A DNA stretch of 11,388 nt from an uncultured Lachnospiraceae bacterium (GCA_905235345.1 CAJOLO010000075.1:1-11388), one strand, 5' to 3'. Counted from the stretch's first letter, positions 1 to 5,900 are shown. Numbers and translations are program-made. The notes: a model not told the origin generated them from the sequence alone.

Positions 1-130
1 GGACATACCCGATAACGTCATTGCTGTGGGAAATCCCTGCAGGATCGTAAGGGAAATCACGGAAGACGACAGGGATTATTATTACAAGGACAGGAAGTTT
101 GATGTGGATGACTACAAGAGTGAGTATTGA
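1..130 (+). CDS. Sugar O-acetyltransferase (Maa/LacA type), C-terminal fragment
   Basis: Only the last 42 codons are in the window (frame begins at base 2, stop TGA at 128-130). The visible stretch, with the core VIAVGNPCRIVREI followed by a charged, tyrosine-rich tail, is the typical end of the left-handed beta-helix acetyltransferases of the maltose/galactoside O-acetyltransferase group. In this family the VGNPxRxxR segment closes the last hexapeptide coil, next to the acetyl-CoA site. The enzymes acetylate the 6-hydroxyl of sugars in the cytoplasm, but the exact acceptor cannot be read from this fragment. No T-rich terminator is seen directly after the stop. The 187 bases to the next start contain the promoter of the following gene, so the two are probably separate units. 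Confidence 0.85.
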   Translation, partial: DIPDNVIAVGNPCRIVREITEDDRDYYYKDRKFDVDDYKSEY

Positions 131-240
131 TCGGGAACAGGTAAAAATGATTAACATGTTTTAAAGGAGAAAGAATCAAGGCGTTTAGAGGTATTATTGT
201 AATCGATAGATTTAAACGGTGAGAAATGAGATTTTCTTTA

Positions 241-269
241 TTGCAAATAAATAATTATTTATGTATAAT
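241..269 (+). promoter_or_regulatory. Sigma-A-type promoter of the CheX-like gene
   Basis: TTGCAA (241-246) and TATAAT (264-269) are separated by exactly 17 bases, giving an expected transcription start near 276. An in-frame ATG at 261 lies between these boxes, so it would be upstream of the transcript. This supports the start codon at 318, which also has a Shine-Dalgarno sequence. No flagellar-type (sigma-28) promoter was recognised. Confidence 0.65.
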
Positions 270-317
270 AATTTTGTAAATATCGACTCGGTAAATACGT
301 TGGAGAGAGGGTGCGTC

Positions 318-1232
318 ATGTTTGGAATCTATTTTGGTAGGTATCTGATTGATCAGGGGATTATTTCGGAGAAACAGTATAATGATTTGATTGATAATAC
401 TAAGAACAGCAAGGTTCAGATGGGGCTTTTGGCGGTTGAGACCGGCTTAATGACTGAGCAACAGACCAAAGAAGTCAATATGTTGCAGCAGCAGGAGGAC
501 AAACGTTTTGGTGATATCGCCATTGAGAAAGGATACCTGACAGAAGATGATGTTACGGATCTTTTAGACAGGCAGGGGGATACATATCTGTTATATATCC
601 AGGCACTTTTAGAAAATAATATACTTACAATGGATCAGATCAGATCAGAGATTATTAATTTTAGAAGGGCCAAGGGATTATCAACGCTTGATCTTGAAGC
701 TATCAAGACCGGTGATGTAGATAGAATCATACCTATATTTGTTAAGGACGAATCGCTTCCGGATTATATTAAGGAATATATCTTGCTTACATCAAGAAAT
801 ATTGTAAGGTTTGTAGATCGTTTCTTCCGCATGGATAAGATTGGAAAGATTACCCAGTATAATGCAGAACTGTGTGCTACACAGCATATTGTTGGAGGAT
901 ATAGTTTCTATACGGCTCTTTGCGGTGACGAGAAGGGAATCAGTAAAGTTGCAAAAGGGTTTGCAAGCACGGCGTTTCCGGTGGACAGTATAGGTGAGGA
1001 GATAGATGCTCTTGATGCTGCCAATGAGTTTATGAATTGTAATAACGGATTGTTTGCGACAGTTCTCAGCGATAATAATATCAATGTTGTGGTTGAATCT
1101 CCGGTAATGAAGAGGAATCACACTATTATCCATGCCAATGAGAATATGTATAAGGTTCCTTTGTTTGTGGAAGATTATCAGCTGGATTTGATTATATGTT
1201 TTGAAGATGACAGCTTCGGAATTGAAGAGTAG
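318..1232 (+). CDS. CheX-like CheY-P phosphatase with N-terminal MshEN-like repeats
   Basis: 304 aa. Start at 318 is chosen because GGAGAGAGG (302-310) sits 7 bases upstream; the alternative ATG at 261 lies inside the promoter. Residues 1-120 hold about four helical repeats of the form G-x2-L/A-x3-G-x-[IL]-[ST]-x3-[LV], clearest at residues 63-86 (RFGDIAIEKGYLTEDD and on to a terminal Gln). They resemble the MshEN domain, known in other proteins to bind cyclic di-GMP. The C-terminal part (about 150-304) carries the CheC/CheX/FliY signature D/S-x3-E-x2-N-x21-P exactly: D233, E237, N240 and P262. That family dephosphorylates CheY-P. The protein has no signal peptide and no membrane helix, so it is cytoplasmic. 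Inferred role: phosphatase tuning a receiver protein, perhaps under control of a ligand of the N-terminal repeats. The gene is monocistronic, followed by a terminator. Confidence 0.75.
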   Translation: MFGIYFGRYLIDQGIISEKQYNDLIDNTKNSKVQMGLLAVETGLMTEQQTKEVNMLQQQEDKRFGDIAIEKGYLTEDDVTDLLDRQGDTYLLYIQALLENNILTMDQIRSEIINFRRAKGLSTLDLEAIKTGDVDRIIPIFVKDESLPDYIKEYILLTSRNIVRFVDRFFRMDKIGKITQYNAELCATQHIVGGYSFYTALCGDEKGISKVAKGFASTAFPVDSIGEEIDALDAANEFMNCNNGLFATVLSDNNINVVVESPVMKRNHTIIHANENMYKVPLFVEDYQLDLIICFEDDSFGIEE

Positions 1233-1258
1233 AAGTGAATTTACATTATGAGATGTTG

Positions 1259-1284
1259 CCCGGGTTGATTAACCCGGGTATTTT
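1259..1284 (+). terminator. Intrinsic terminator between convergent genes
   Basis: The perfect 8-bp stem CCCGGGTT (1259-1266) / AACCCGGG (1271-1278) has a 4-base loop and is followed by TATTTTATT. The T-rich side serves the plus-strand CheX-like gene. The stop codon of the minus-strand DUF4230 gene lies across the loop and the start of the right arm. The minus-strand flank has no clear T-run, so bidirectional use is uncertain. Confidence 0.8.
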
Positions 1285-1910
1285 ATTATAATGTTACGTC
1301 CTTCGGCGATAGGCTCTATAATAGATTTGATGATCAATTCTGTCTGGTCGGTAGCACGATTCTTTAGACTGCTAAGATCTGCCTTTGCTTTAACATCTTC
1401 TTCCGCATATTGTATTGCGGTTACCACATCAGTTTTTTGAGACGGGTTGAATAGGGAAGTTCTCTCGTCGAAGAATTCTAATGAATCCGGGTCTACATTG
1501 ATTTCCTGAATGTCACATGCGGGCAGTGTTATAATTATATCAGTGTCTGTGACAGTGGTTTCGGCCATGGATATATCAATGCCGGCTTTTGCTGTTGCAG
1601 TGTATATCATTGAAAAACTGTTCTGGTTGATGAACGGAATATCACCTTCGGAAAAACGAACAAGACCGTTATATGTAAGTTCTGCTGTAGTCAGGTTGCT
1701 GCAATTGGCAAGCTGTTGATTTATGACACTTCCGGTTAGAACGGGAGTTGGTTCTTTTTTTCTTGCTGATGTCATACGCAGAGCAATAATAAGTATCACG
1801 ATTATAAATACCAGTGCAACTATTATTACAAGAATCGTTCGTATGAGTCGCATTCTTTCTATGGACTCCTGAGCCCTGAGGGCTTCGTTTTTATTCTTAT
1901 CCCCAAACAT
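1269..1910 (-). CDS. Membrane-anchored DUF4230 family protein
   Basis: 213 aa. A short charged cytoplasmic head (1-21) is followed by one strongly hydrophobic helix (about 22-45, rich in I/V/L) and then a positive stretch ending in RKK. This topology places residues 50-213 outside the membrane. The outer domain contains the pattern of DUF4230, including TTAELTYNGLVRF, SMIYTATAKAGID and the strand ITLPACDIQEINVD. The biochemical function of DUF4230 is unknown to me. The start ATG (1908-1910 on the plus strand) has AAAGGA 8-9 bases upstream and a good promoter at 1933-1960. The gene stands alone, convergent with the CheX-like gene. The last codons overlap the shared terminator hairpin. Confidence 0.75.
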   Translation of the reverse strand: MFGDKNKNEALRAQESIERMRLIRTILVIIVALVFIIVILIIALRMTSARKKEPTPVLTGSVINQQLANCSNLTTAELTYNGLVRFSEGDIPFINQNSFSMIYTATAKAGIDISMAETTVTDTDIIITLPACDIQEINVDPDSLEFFDERTSLFNPSQKTDVVTAIQYAEEDVKAKADLSSLKNRATDQTELIIKSIIEPIAEGRNIIIKYPG

Positions 1911-1932
1911 AATATATCCTTTCTATTTGAAT

Positions 1933-1960
1933 ATTATACGATGTACTTGCCTGCTGAAAA
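1933..1960 (-). promoter_or_regulatory. Promoter of the DUF4230 gene
   Basis: Read on the minus strand, TTTTCA (1960-1955) and TATAAT (1938-1933) are 16 bases apart. The predicted transcription start is near 1926, leaving a short leader with the AAAGGA ribosome site before the ATG. Confidence 0.55.
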
Positions 1961-1993
1961 CCGATAGTTAATTTATATCATAATTCGAGCTTT

Positions 1994-2021
1994 TTTACAA
2001 TGTTTTGGGTTTGAATAATAT
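1994..2021 (+). promoter_or_regulatory. Candidate promoter of the small-ORF island
   Basis: TTTACA (1994-1999) and TAATAT (2016-2021) are 16 bases apart. They are placed so that the transcript would start around 2028, just before the small ORFs at 2042 and 2185. It is divergent from the DUF4230 promoter. Confidence 0.4.
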
Positions 2022-2041
2022 TGCGGATATTATCGGGATTT

Positions 2042-2179
2042 ATGACAGTGATTGTAAAGTATCCTGATATTTTGTCCGATATAATAATTGAAGGGAACGA
2101 TGAAGCAAGGAGGCTGAAAGAACCCATACACCAATTTATCACTGGAGGATTAGGACTTCATGGGAAAGAAGGGAGTTGA
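2042..2179 (+). CDS. Possible 45-aa small protein
   Basis: ATG at 2042, TGA at 2177-2179. The translation begins MTVIVKYPDILSDIIIEGND and continues with a basic patch (EARRLKEP) and a glycine-rich end (GGLGLHGKEGS). It reads like a real small protein: balanced composition, host-like codons, and a stop six bases before the ATG of the next gene, as in a coupled pair. Against it, the ribosome site is weak (GGGA only 3 bases from the ATG). A further 12-codon ATG ORF at 2160-2198, with GGAGGA at 2143-2148, overlaps both genes in the third frame and may simply be chance. No family was recognised. Confidence 0.35.
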   Translation: MTVIVKYPDILSDIIIEGNDEARRLKEPIHQFITGGLGLHGKEGS

Positions 2180-2184
2180 TTACC

Positions 2185-2391
2185 ATGACAGAATATAAAG
2201 TAATCCCGGTTGAGTTAGGTGCAGATTTATTATACAAGGAAAATAGAAAACAGAACAGATACGGATTTTCTAAGGCGAAGAAGAAAACCGAAGCAACATT
2301 GAATCCGTTTGATACAATGTTTGCAAGTGTCGGGGAGTTAAAGTATGAGACAGATGAAGACGGACAGCAACATATAAGCTTTAACGCATGA
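2185..2391 (+). CDS. Hypothetical small protein, 68 aa
   Basis: Start ATG at 2185 preceded by GGGAG (2171-2175) at a spacing of 9; a TTG at 2176 is in frame but abuts that site, so it is not the start. The protein starts MTEYKVIPVELGADLLYKEN, has a very basic middle (RKQNRYGFSKAKKKTEA) and an acidic C-terminus (YETDEDGQQHISFNA). It has no cysteine, signal peptide or membrane helix. The basic centre would suit nucleic-acid binding, but that is only a composition argument. Probably transcribed from the promoter at 1994-2021 and ended by the terminator at 2491-2528. The neighbouring excisionase-like fragment suggests the gene may have arrived with a mobile element. No family recognised. Confidence 0.6.
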   Translation: MTEYKVIPVELGADLLYKENRKQNRYGFSKAKKKTEATLNPFDTMFASVGELKYETDEDGQQHISFNA

Positions 2392-2465
2392 TATTGAAGA
2401 ATGTTGGCTATAGCATACAGTTAGAGATTTCAGATTGGACAATATATGATAAGGAGATCATATTT

Positions 2466-2510
2466 ATGAATATTTTACAGCATAAGGTTTCCCGTATTAA
2501 CAAAGGTTAG
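2466..2510 (+). CDS. Possible 14-aa leader peptide
   Basis: ATG at 2466 has a strong Shine-Dalgarno, AAGGAG (2451-2456), 9 bases upstream. The 14-codon product MNILQHKVSRINKG ends at TAG (2508-2510). The last third of the ORF, including the stop, lies inside the terminator hairpin at 2491-2516. This is the geometry of leader-peptide attenuation, where ribosome position controls whether the hairpin forms. It has no run of one amino acid that would name a regulatory signal. It could equally be a chance short frame. Confidence 0.35.
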   Translation: MNILQHKVSRINKG

Positions 2511-2528
2511 TACGGGGGATTTTATTTT
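2491..2528 (+). terminator. Strong intrinsic terminator or attenuator
   Basis: The stem CCCGTATTAAC (2491-2501) / GTTAGTACGGG (2506-2516) pairs over 11 bp with one G-U pair, closed by the four-base loop AAAG. It can be extended at the base by two further G-U pairs. It is followed by TTTTATTTT (2520-2528). It ends plus-strand transcription of the small-gene island; overlap with the 14-aa ORF leaves attenuation possible. Confidence 0.8.
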
Positions 2529-2568
2529 AAGCCCTGATCTTTTTGCATATTACGCAGGATCAGGGCTT
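2529..2568 (+). other. Perfect 11-bp hairpin
   Basis: AAGCCCTGATC (2529-2539) and GATCAGGGCTT (2558-2568) are exact inverted copies separated by 18 bases. It directly follows the T-run of the terminator at 2491-2528. Neither strand shows a convincing T-tract after it, so it is not a clear terminator. It may be an RNA element, a protein site, or a remnant of a mobile-element end. Confidence 0.6.
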
Positions 2569-2589
2569 TGACAATTTGATTAATCACTA

Positions 2590-2649
2590 ATGGATAAATC
2601 ATTCATTGCGGTTGATGAAGTCATGGGGAAGCTTTGGCAGGTTAATTAA
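2590..2649 (+). pseudogene. Possible truncated excisionase/HTH protein remnant
   Basis: ATG at 2590 opens 19 codons, MDKSFIAVDEVMGKLWQVN, then TAA. The pattern of a short lead followed by [IV]-[ST/A]-V-D-E-V resembles the opening of MerR/excisionase-type helix-turn-helix proteins of integrative elements, which would continue with the recognition helix. Here it stops before that helix, and no continuation was found in the other two frames before the converging dehydrogenase gene. No good ribosome site precedes it. The resemblance is by eye and rests on few residues, so this is tentative. Confidence 0.25.
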
Positions 2650-4214
2650 TCTCGCATGAATAAATCTCTGGTGTAGACCTTGCTTTTTACATCATCCAGG
2701 CATTCATCGTATCGGTTAGCTATAATGGCCTGACTTTCTTTCTTGAATTTGTCAAGATTATTAACCACTATGCTGCCGAAGAAGGTGGAACCGTTTTCAA
2801 GAGAGGGCTCATAGATTATTACGGTTGCTCCTTTTGCTTTTATACGTTTCATAACCCCCTGGATTGATGACTGGCGGAAGTTGTCCGAATTGGATTTCAT
2901 AGTAAGGCGATATACTCCGATGGTGCATTCCTTTTCATGTTCTTTTTTGTAATCTCCACAGTTGTAATAATCGTAATATCCTGCCATGTGAAGTACCTGG
3001 TCGGCAATGAAATCCTTTCTTGTGCGGTTGCTCTCGACAATTGCACTCATCATGTTCTGGGGAACGTCTTCATAGTTGGCAAGCAGTTGCTTTGTGTCCT
3101 TAGGCAGACAGTATCCGCCATATCCGAATGATGGATTGTTGTAATGAGTGCCTATACGTGGATCTAAGCAGACCCCGTTAATGATATTCTGAGTGTTGAG
3201 CCCCTTCATTTCTGCATAGGTGTCTAATTCGTTGAAGTAAGAAACACGGAGCGCAAGATATGTGTTTGCGAATAACTTTACAGCTTCGGCCTCAGTAGAT
3301 TTCATATATAGTATATCAATATCTTCCTTGAGAGCACCTTGTTTTAAAAGCTCTGCAAATGTGTGTGAGGCCTTGATTATTTTATCGTCCGATGTATCGA
3401 TTGACACAATGATTCTGGATGGATAGAGATTGTCGTATAATGCTTTGGATTCTCTTAAGAACTCCGGACTGAATATAATATTGGATGTGTTGTATTTCTT
3501 TCTGACGGATTCGGTGTATCCCACCGGTATAGTGCTTTTGATGACCATGATCGCGTTAGGGTTGACATTTAATACGAGTTCTATCACAGACTCAACCGCT
3601 GAAGTGTCAAAATAGTTTTTCGTACTGTCATAGTTTGTCGGAGCAGCTATCACAACGAAATCGGCATCCTTGTATGCAGACTCTCCGTCAAGCGTAGCTT
3701 TAAGATCAAGTTCTTTTTCTGCAAGATATTTTTCAATGTATTCATCTTTGATAGGTGACTTTCTGTTATTTAGCATTTCTACCTTTTCTGGTATTATGTC
3801 AACTGCTGTAACGTGGTTGTGCCGGGAGAGCAGGGTGGCGATGGAAAGCCCGACATACCCTGTGCCTGCGACCGCAATGTTATATGATGAGTGGTGGATG
3901 ACAGGCTCTGTTGTATCAAATGCATCAGCTTGTTGGTCATCAGAGTTATGTTGCACAGAATTTTGCAAATTGTTTTCGGTGTCGCCCGCATTGTCGGATG
4001 TTGATTCCGTAAATACATCTTCGGGTGAAAATCCCAATGTTTCGGCCAATGCCTCTAATTGTGGAATAGAGGGGATGTAGGTCTGCTTTTCAAGATGACT
4101 TATCATGGTGCGGTTGATACCGGTTTTGTCGGCAAGCTGTTGCTGAGTGATATTATTATCTTTACGTTTACCGGATACGAGTTCTGCTAATTTGACTGTG
4201 GATAATTTTTTCAT
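2646..4214 (-). CDS. XRE-type HTH domain fused to UDP-glucose-type nucleotide-sugar dehydrogenase
   Basis: 522 aa. Residues 1-68 form a Cro/C1-type helix-turn-helix (ITQQQLADKTGINRTMIS at 22-39, then PSIPQLEALAETLGF). A polar D/N/S/Q linker without methionine spans 69-110. Residues 111-522 are a complete UDP-glucose/GDP-mannose dehydrogenase: NAD-binding GTGYVG (117-122) with Asp139 after the second strand, STIPVG (227-232), SPEFLRE (249-255), EAEAVKLFANTY with Lys313 and Asn317, and the catalytic-cysteine motif FGYGGYCLPKD with Cys369 and Asp373. In this family the enzyme oxidises UDP-glucose to UDP-glucuronate with two NAD+, for capsule or exopolysaccharide supply; substrate cannot be proved here. 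The dehydrogenase part alone is of normal length (about 410 aa), so the HTH is an addition. Start ATG has AAGGAG 11 bases upstream. Standing alone with its own promoter and nearby palindromes, it may repress itself. Confidence 0.9.
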   Translation of the reverse strand: MKKLSTVKLAELVSGKRKDNNITQQQLADKTGINRTMISHLEKQTYIPSIPQLEALAETLGFSPEDVFTESTSDNAGDTENNLQNSVQHNSDDQQADAFDTTEPVIHHSSYNIAVAGTGYVGLSIATLLSRHNHVTAVDIIPEKVEMLNNRKSPIKDEYIEKYLAEKELDLKATLDGESAYKDADFVVIAAPTNYDSTKNYFDTSAVESVIELVLNVNPNAIMVIKSTIPVGYTESVRKKYNTSNIIFSPEFLRESKALYDNLYPSRIIVSIDTSDDKIIKASHTFAELLKQGALKEDIDILYMKSTEAEAVKLFANTYLALRVSYFNELDTYAEMKGLNTQNIINGVCLDPRIGTHYNNPSFGYGGYCLPKDTKQLLANYEDVPQNMMSAIVESNRTRKDFIADQVLHMAGYYDYYNCGDYKKEHEKECTIGVYRLTMKSNSDNFRQSSIQGVMKRIKAKGATVIIYEPSLENGSTFFGSIVVNNLDKFKKESQAIIANRYDECLDDVKSKVYTRDLFMRD

Positions 4215-4248
4215 TATTTTTTATTCTCCTTTCAGAAAAAGAATGAAA

Positions 4249-4265
4249 TGTTATTATTAATAACA
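4249..4265. promoter_or_regulatory. Palindrome TGTTATT-N3-AATAACA, candidate operator
   Basis: Two perfect 7-bp arms, TGTTATT (4249-4255) and AATAACA (4259-4265), flank 3 bases. The site lies just downstream of the predicted start of the HTH-dehydrogenase transcript. The same half-site recurs at 4304-4310, inside the promoter spacer, and at 4366-4372, where TAACA (4384-4388) gives a looser inverted partner. XRE-type proteins bind such dyads, so self-regulation is plausible but inferred. Confidence 0.45.
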
Positions 4266-4289
4266 AAAATATAATCGTCTGAAATAGAA

Positions 4290-4318
4290 ATTATAGCAAA
4301 ATGTGTTATTGGATGCAA
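4290..4318 (-). promoter_or_regulatory. Promoter of the HTH-dehydrogenase gene
   Basis: On the minus strand TTGCAT (4318-4313) and TATAAT (4295-4290) are 17 bases apart. The predicted start is near 4283, giving a leader of about 70 bases. An AATAACA half-site occupies the spacer between the two boxes. Confidence 0.65.
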
Positions 4319-4435
4319 TAGGTATTTTACTGATTTTTTGATTTTATTATTTATAATACGATGAATGTTATTTTAAATATCATTAACACACTGCAAATAT
4401 TTATTCAAGAACGTATGGCAGATTACTTCGCATTG

Positions 4436-4444
4436 TGATACAAT
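4436..4444 (+). promoter_or_regulatory. Extended -10 promoter of the 58-aa membrane protein
   Basis: TGATACAAT (4436-4444) is an extended -10 element (TGN before TACAAT). The matching -35 region is poor, as is common for extended -10 promoters. The start would be near 4451, about 70 bases before the ATG at 4523. It is divergent from the dehydrogenase promoter. The rest of the AT-rich spacer 4215-4522 shows no gene. Confidence 0.45.
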
Positions 4445-4522
4445 ACTCTTGTTAAGGCTTATTGCCTGTTTTGGAACATGTATTGATTTGAATTATAGGA
4501 TTTTTGTATTCGGAGGATATTT

Positions 4523-4699
4523 ATGTCAAAGATAATTATGCTTTCGGTTGGGTGCCTGGAGATTCTTGCAGGATTGATATTTCTTTTGTTTGTCAGGTTT
4601 ACATTTATGGGAATTCTCTTCATAATGGCAGGGGCTTTATTTATTGCTTCCTGGTCATTAACGAAGAAAGTTAATGATTCCGTTGACACGAATGTTTGA
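4523..4699 (+). CDS. Small two-helix membrane protein, 58 aa
   Basis: ATG at 4523 follows a near-ideal ribosome site, GGAGG (4512-4516), by 6 bases; the stop is TGA at 4697-4699. The product has two hydrophobic stretches, about residues 4-24 (with VGCLEILAGLIFLLF) and 27-46 (FMGILFIMAGALFIASW), separated by a single arginine. A short hydrophilic tail (TKKVNDSVDTNV) follows, which by the positive-inside rule should face the cytoplasm. Such proteins are too small to be enzymes; they often modulate a membrane partner, but no family or partner was recognised. It lies 96 bases upstream of the MecA-like gene and no terminator or convincing promoter was found between them, so they may be cotranscribed. 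Confidence 0.75.
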   Translation: MSKIIMLSVGCLEILAGLIFLLFVRFTFMGILFIMAGALFIASWSLTKKVNDSVDTNV

Positions 4700-4795
4700 A
4701 CCCGGTCGGGATAATTTCCCTCCGCCATGCGAAGCCGGTTATCATAGCCTTGAATATTTTATCCGGAGAAATATTATAAATAAAGAAGGTATTAT

Positions 4796-5197
4796 ATGCA
4801 CATAGTTGAAGAGGATTTGTATAAGGTATCATGTCGGATTGACAGACAGGATATGAAACAGCATGGAATCGCATTGGATGACCTTGTAAATCGTACGCCC
4901 CTTGGACGGATATTTTTGAAAAAGGCCGCAGAACTATCGAAGGAAAGTACGGGTTATGAGTGGCCGGGGTGTGCATATTCCATGCAGATGGACATATATG
5001 ATTCTGAGGTCGTGGTGGTTTTTTCCGAACGCATCGATGATTATCTTTATAATCTGCGTACATCAACTGCAGCACTGTCTAAAGAGCAGGCGGTGCAGAT
5101 GGAGAAAATGATAGCATTTATCTCCATGGCAGAGGAGGACGAGGCCAGAGATATGATCAGAAGATTTGAAGAAAATGTGCGTGTGTGCACTGATTGA
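4796..5197 (+). CDS. MecA-like adaptor, N-terminal domain only
   Basis: 133 aa. Residues 1-80 match the N-terminal domain of MecA adaptors: the opening strand MHIVEEDLYKVSCRIDRQDM, the HGIALDDL turn, and a helix leading to GYEWPGCAYSMQMDIYDSEVVVVFSE, laid out as the usual beta-alpha-beta arrangement. In MecA this domain recruits substrates, and a separate C-terminal domain binds the ClpC unfoldase. Here only about 50 mostly helical, acidic residues follow, far short of the usual 210-250 aa, so the ClpC-binding domain appears to be missing. No continuation was seen after the stop. The start has AAGAAGG 6 bases upstream. It may be a one-domain regulator, a substrate decoy, or a specialised adaptor using the acidic tail. 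MecA assignment is by pattern and moderately sure. Confidence 0.6.
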   Translation: MHIVEEDLYKVSCRIDRQDMKQHGIALDDLVNRTPLGRIFLKKAAELSKESTGYEWPGCAYSMQMDIYDSEVVVVFSERIDDYLYNLRTSTAALSKEQAVQMEKMIAFISMAEEDEARDMIRRFEENVRVCTD

Positions 5198-5204
5198 CAT
5201 AATG

Positions 5205-5233
5205 TTGACGGCTTTGGAAGATGTTCGAATAAT
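5205..5233 (+). promoter_or_regulatory. Candidate promoter of the HAD-ung pair
   Basis: TTGACG (5205-5210) and AATAAT (5228-5233) are 17 bases apart. Two further TTGACA boxes stand at 5194-5199 and 5240-5245 without equally well placed -10 boxes. Which is used cannot be decided from the sequence. Confidence 0.35.
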
Positions 5234-5297
5234 ATGATGTTGACAAATACATAGTTTACATAATTGTATAAATTAGGCAAGTACAGAGGTTATAAGA

Positions 5298-5900
5298 ATG
5301 GATAGGAATATTAAGAATATAGTGTTTGATGTGGGGATGGTTTTGATTGATTTTTGCTGGGACGAGGTATGCAGGGAATATGGTTTTTCGGAAGAGATCA
5401 TATCCGTCTTTGACAAGAAGATGATACATTCCGAATATTGGGATCATATGGATGAGGGAACGATGACGGAGAAGGAGGCAATTGCTAAATTTAAAGAGGT
5501 AATGCCTGAGTACACGAAAGAGATAGATATGTTCTGGGAAAGACCGGAGAAGCTGGTTAAGGAGTATGAATTTGCGGCTCCGCTTATTAATGAGCTTCAT
5601 GATAACGGATATAACGTATTTCTGCTATCCAATTATCCGTTACATATGTATGAGATACATTGGCATACTTTTGATTTCTTTTCAATTACGGATGGCTATA
5701 TAGTGTCATCAATTGAGAAGTTATGTAAACCTGATCCGGCCATATATAAATTACTATGTGAAAGATATCATCTTGCTCCGGAGGAATGCCTTTTTATAGA
5801 TGACAGACAGATTAATGTGGATGCTGCAAAGGGAGTCGGTATGACCGGACTGCTTTTTAAGGGTGAGGAAAGCGTTCGGAAGTACATATTTGAAAATTAA
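5298..5900 (+). CDS. HAD-superfamily phosphatase, YihX-like
   Basis: 200 aa. The four HAD motifs are present: motif I FDVGMVLID with nucleophile Asp11, motif II LLSN with Ser111, motif III Lys144 in KLCKPDPAIY, and motif IV FIDDR with Asp168-Asp169. Residues about 20-90 form the helical C1 cap typical of subfamily IA. The position two after the nucleophile is Gly13 instead of the usual second aspartate. The same D-x-G-x-V pattern occurs in E. coli YihX, an active sugar-phosphate phosphatase, so it does not imply loss of activity. The substrate is not determinable; a phosphosugar is a fair guess. ung begins 36 bases downstream without a terminator, so the two are probably cotranscribed. Confidence 0.85.
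   Translation: MDRNIKNIVFDVGMVLIDFCWDEVCREYGFSEEIISVFDKKMIHSEYWDHMDEGTMTEKEAIAKFKEVMPEYTKEIDMFWERPEKLVKEYEFAAPLINELHDNGYNVFLLSNYPLHMYEIHWHTFDFFSITDGYIVSSIEKLCKPDPAIYKLLCERYHLAPEECLFIDDRQINVDAAKGVGMTGLLFKGEESVRKYIFEN

Noticed and set aside
3670..4080. 136-codon plus-strand frame opposite the HTH-dehydrogenase gene
   Set aside because: It is antisense to a clearly coding region, lacks a ribosome site and reads as serine-rich low-information sequence; a shadow frame.
4671..5075. 134-codon minus-strand frame across the MecA-like gene
   Set aside because: The plus-strand MecA-like frame has a start site and family pattern; the antisense product has none.
5298..5900. Gly13 in HAD motif I as a sign of an inactive enzyme
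   Set aside because: The same D-x-G pattern occurs in active YihX-type phosphatases, so it is not evidence of inactivation.
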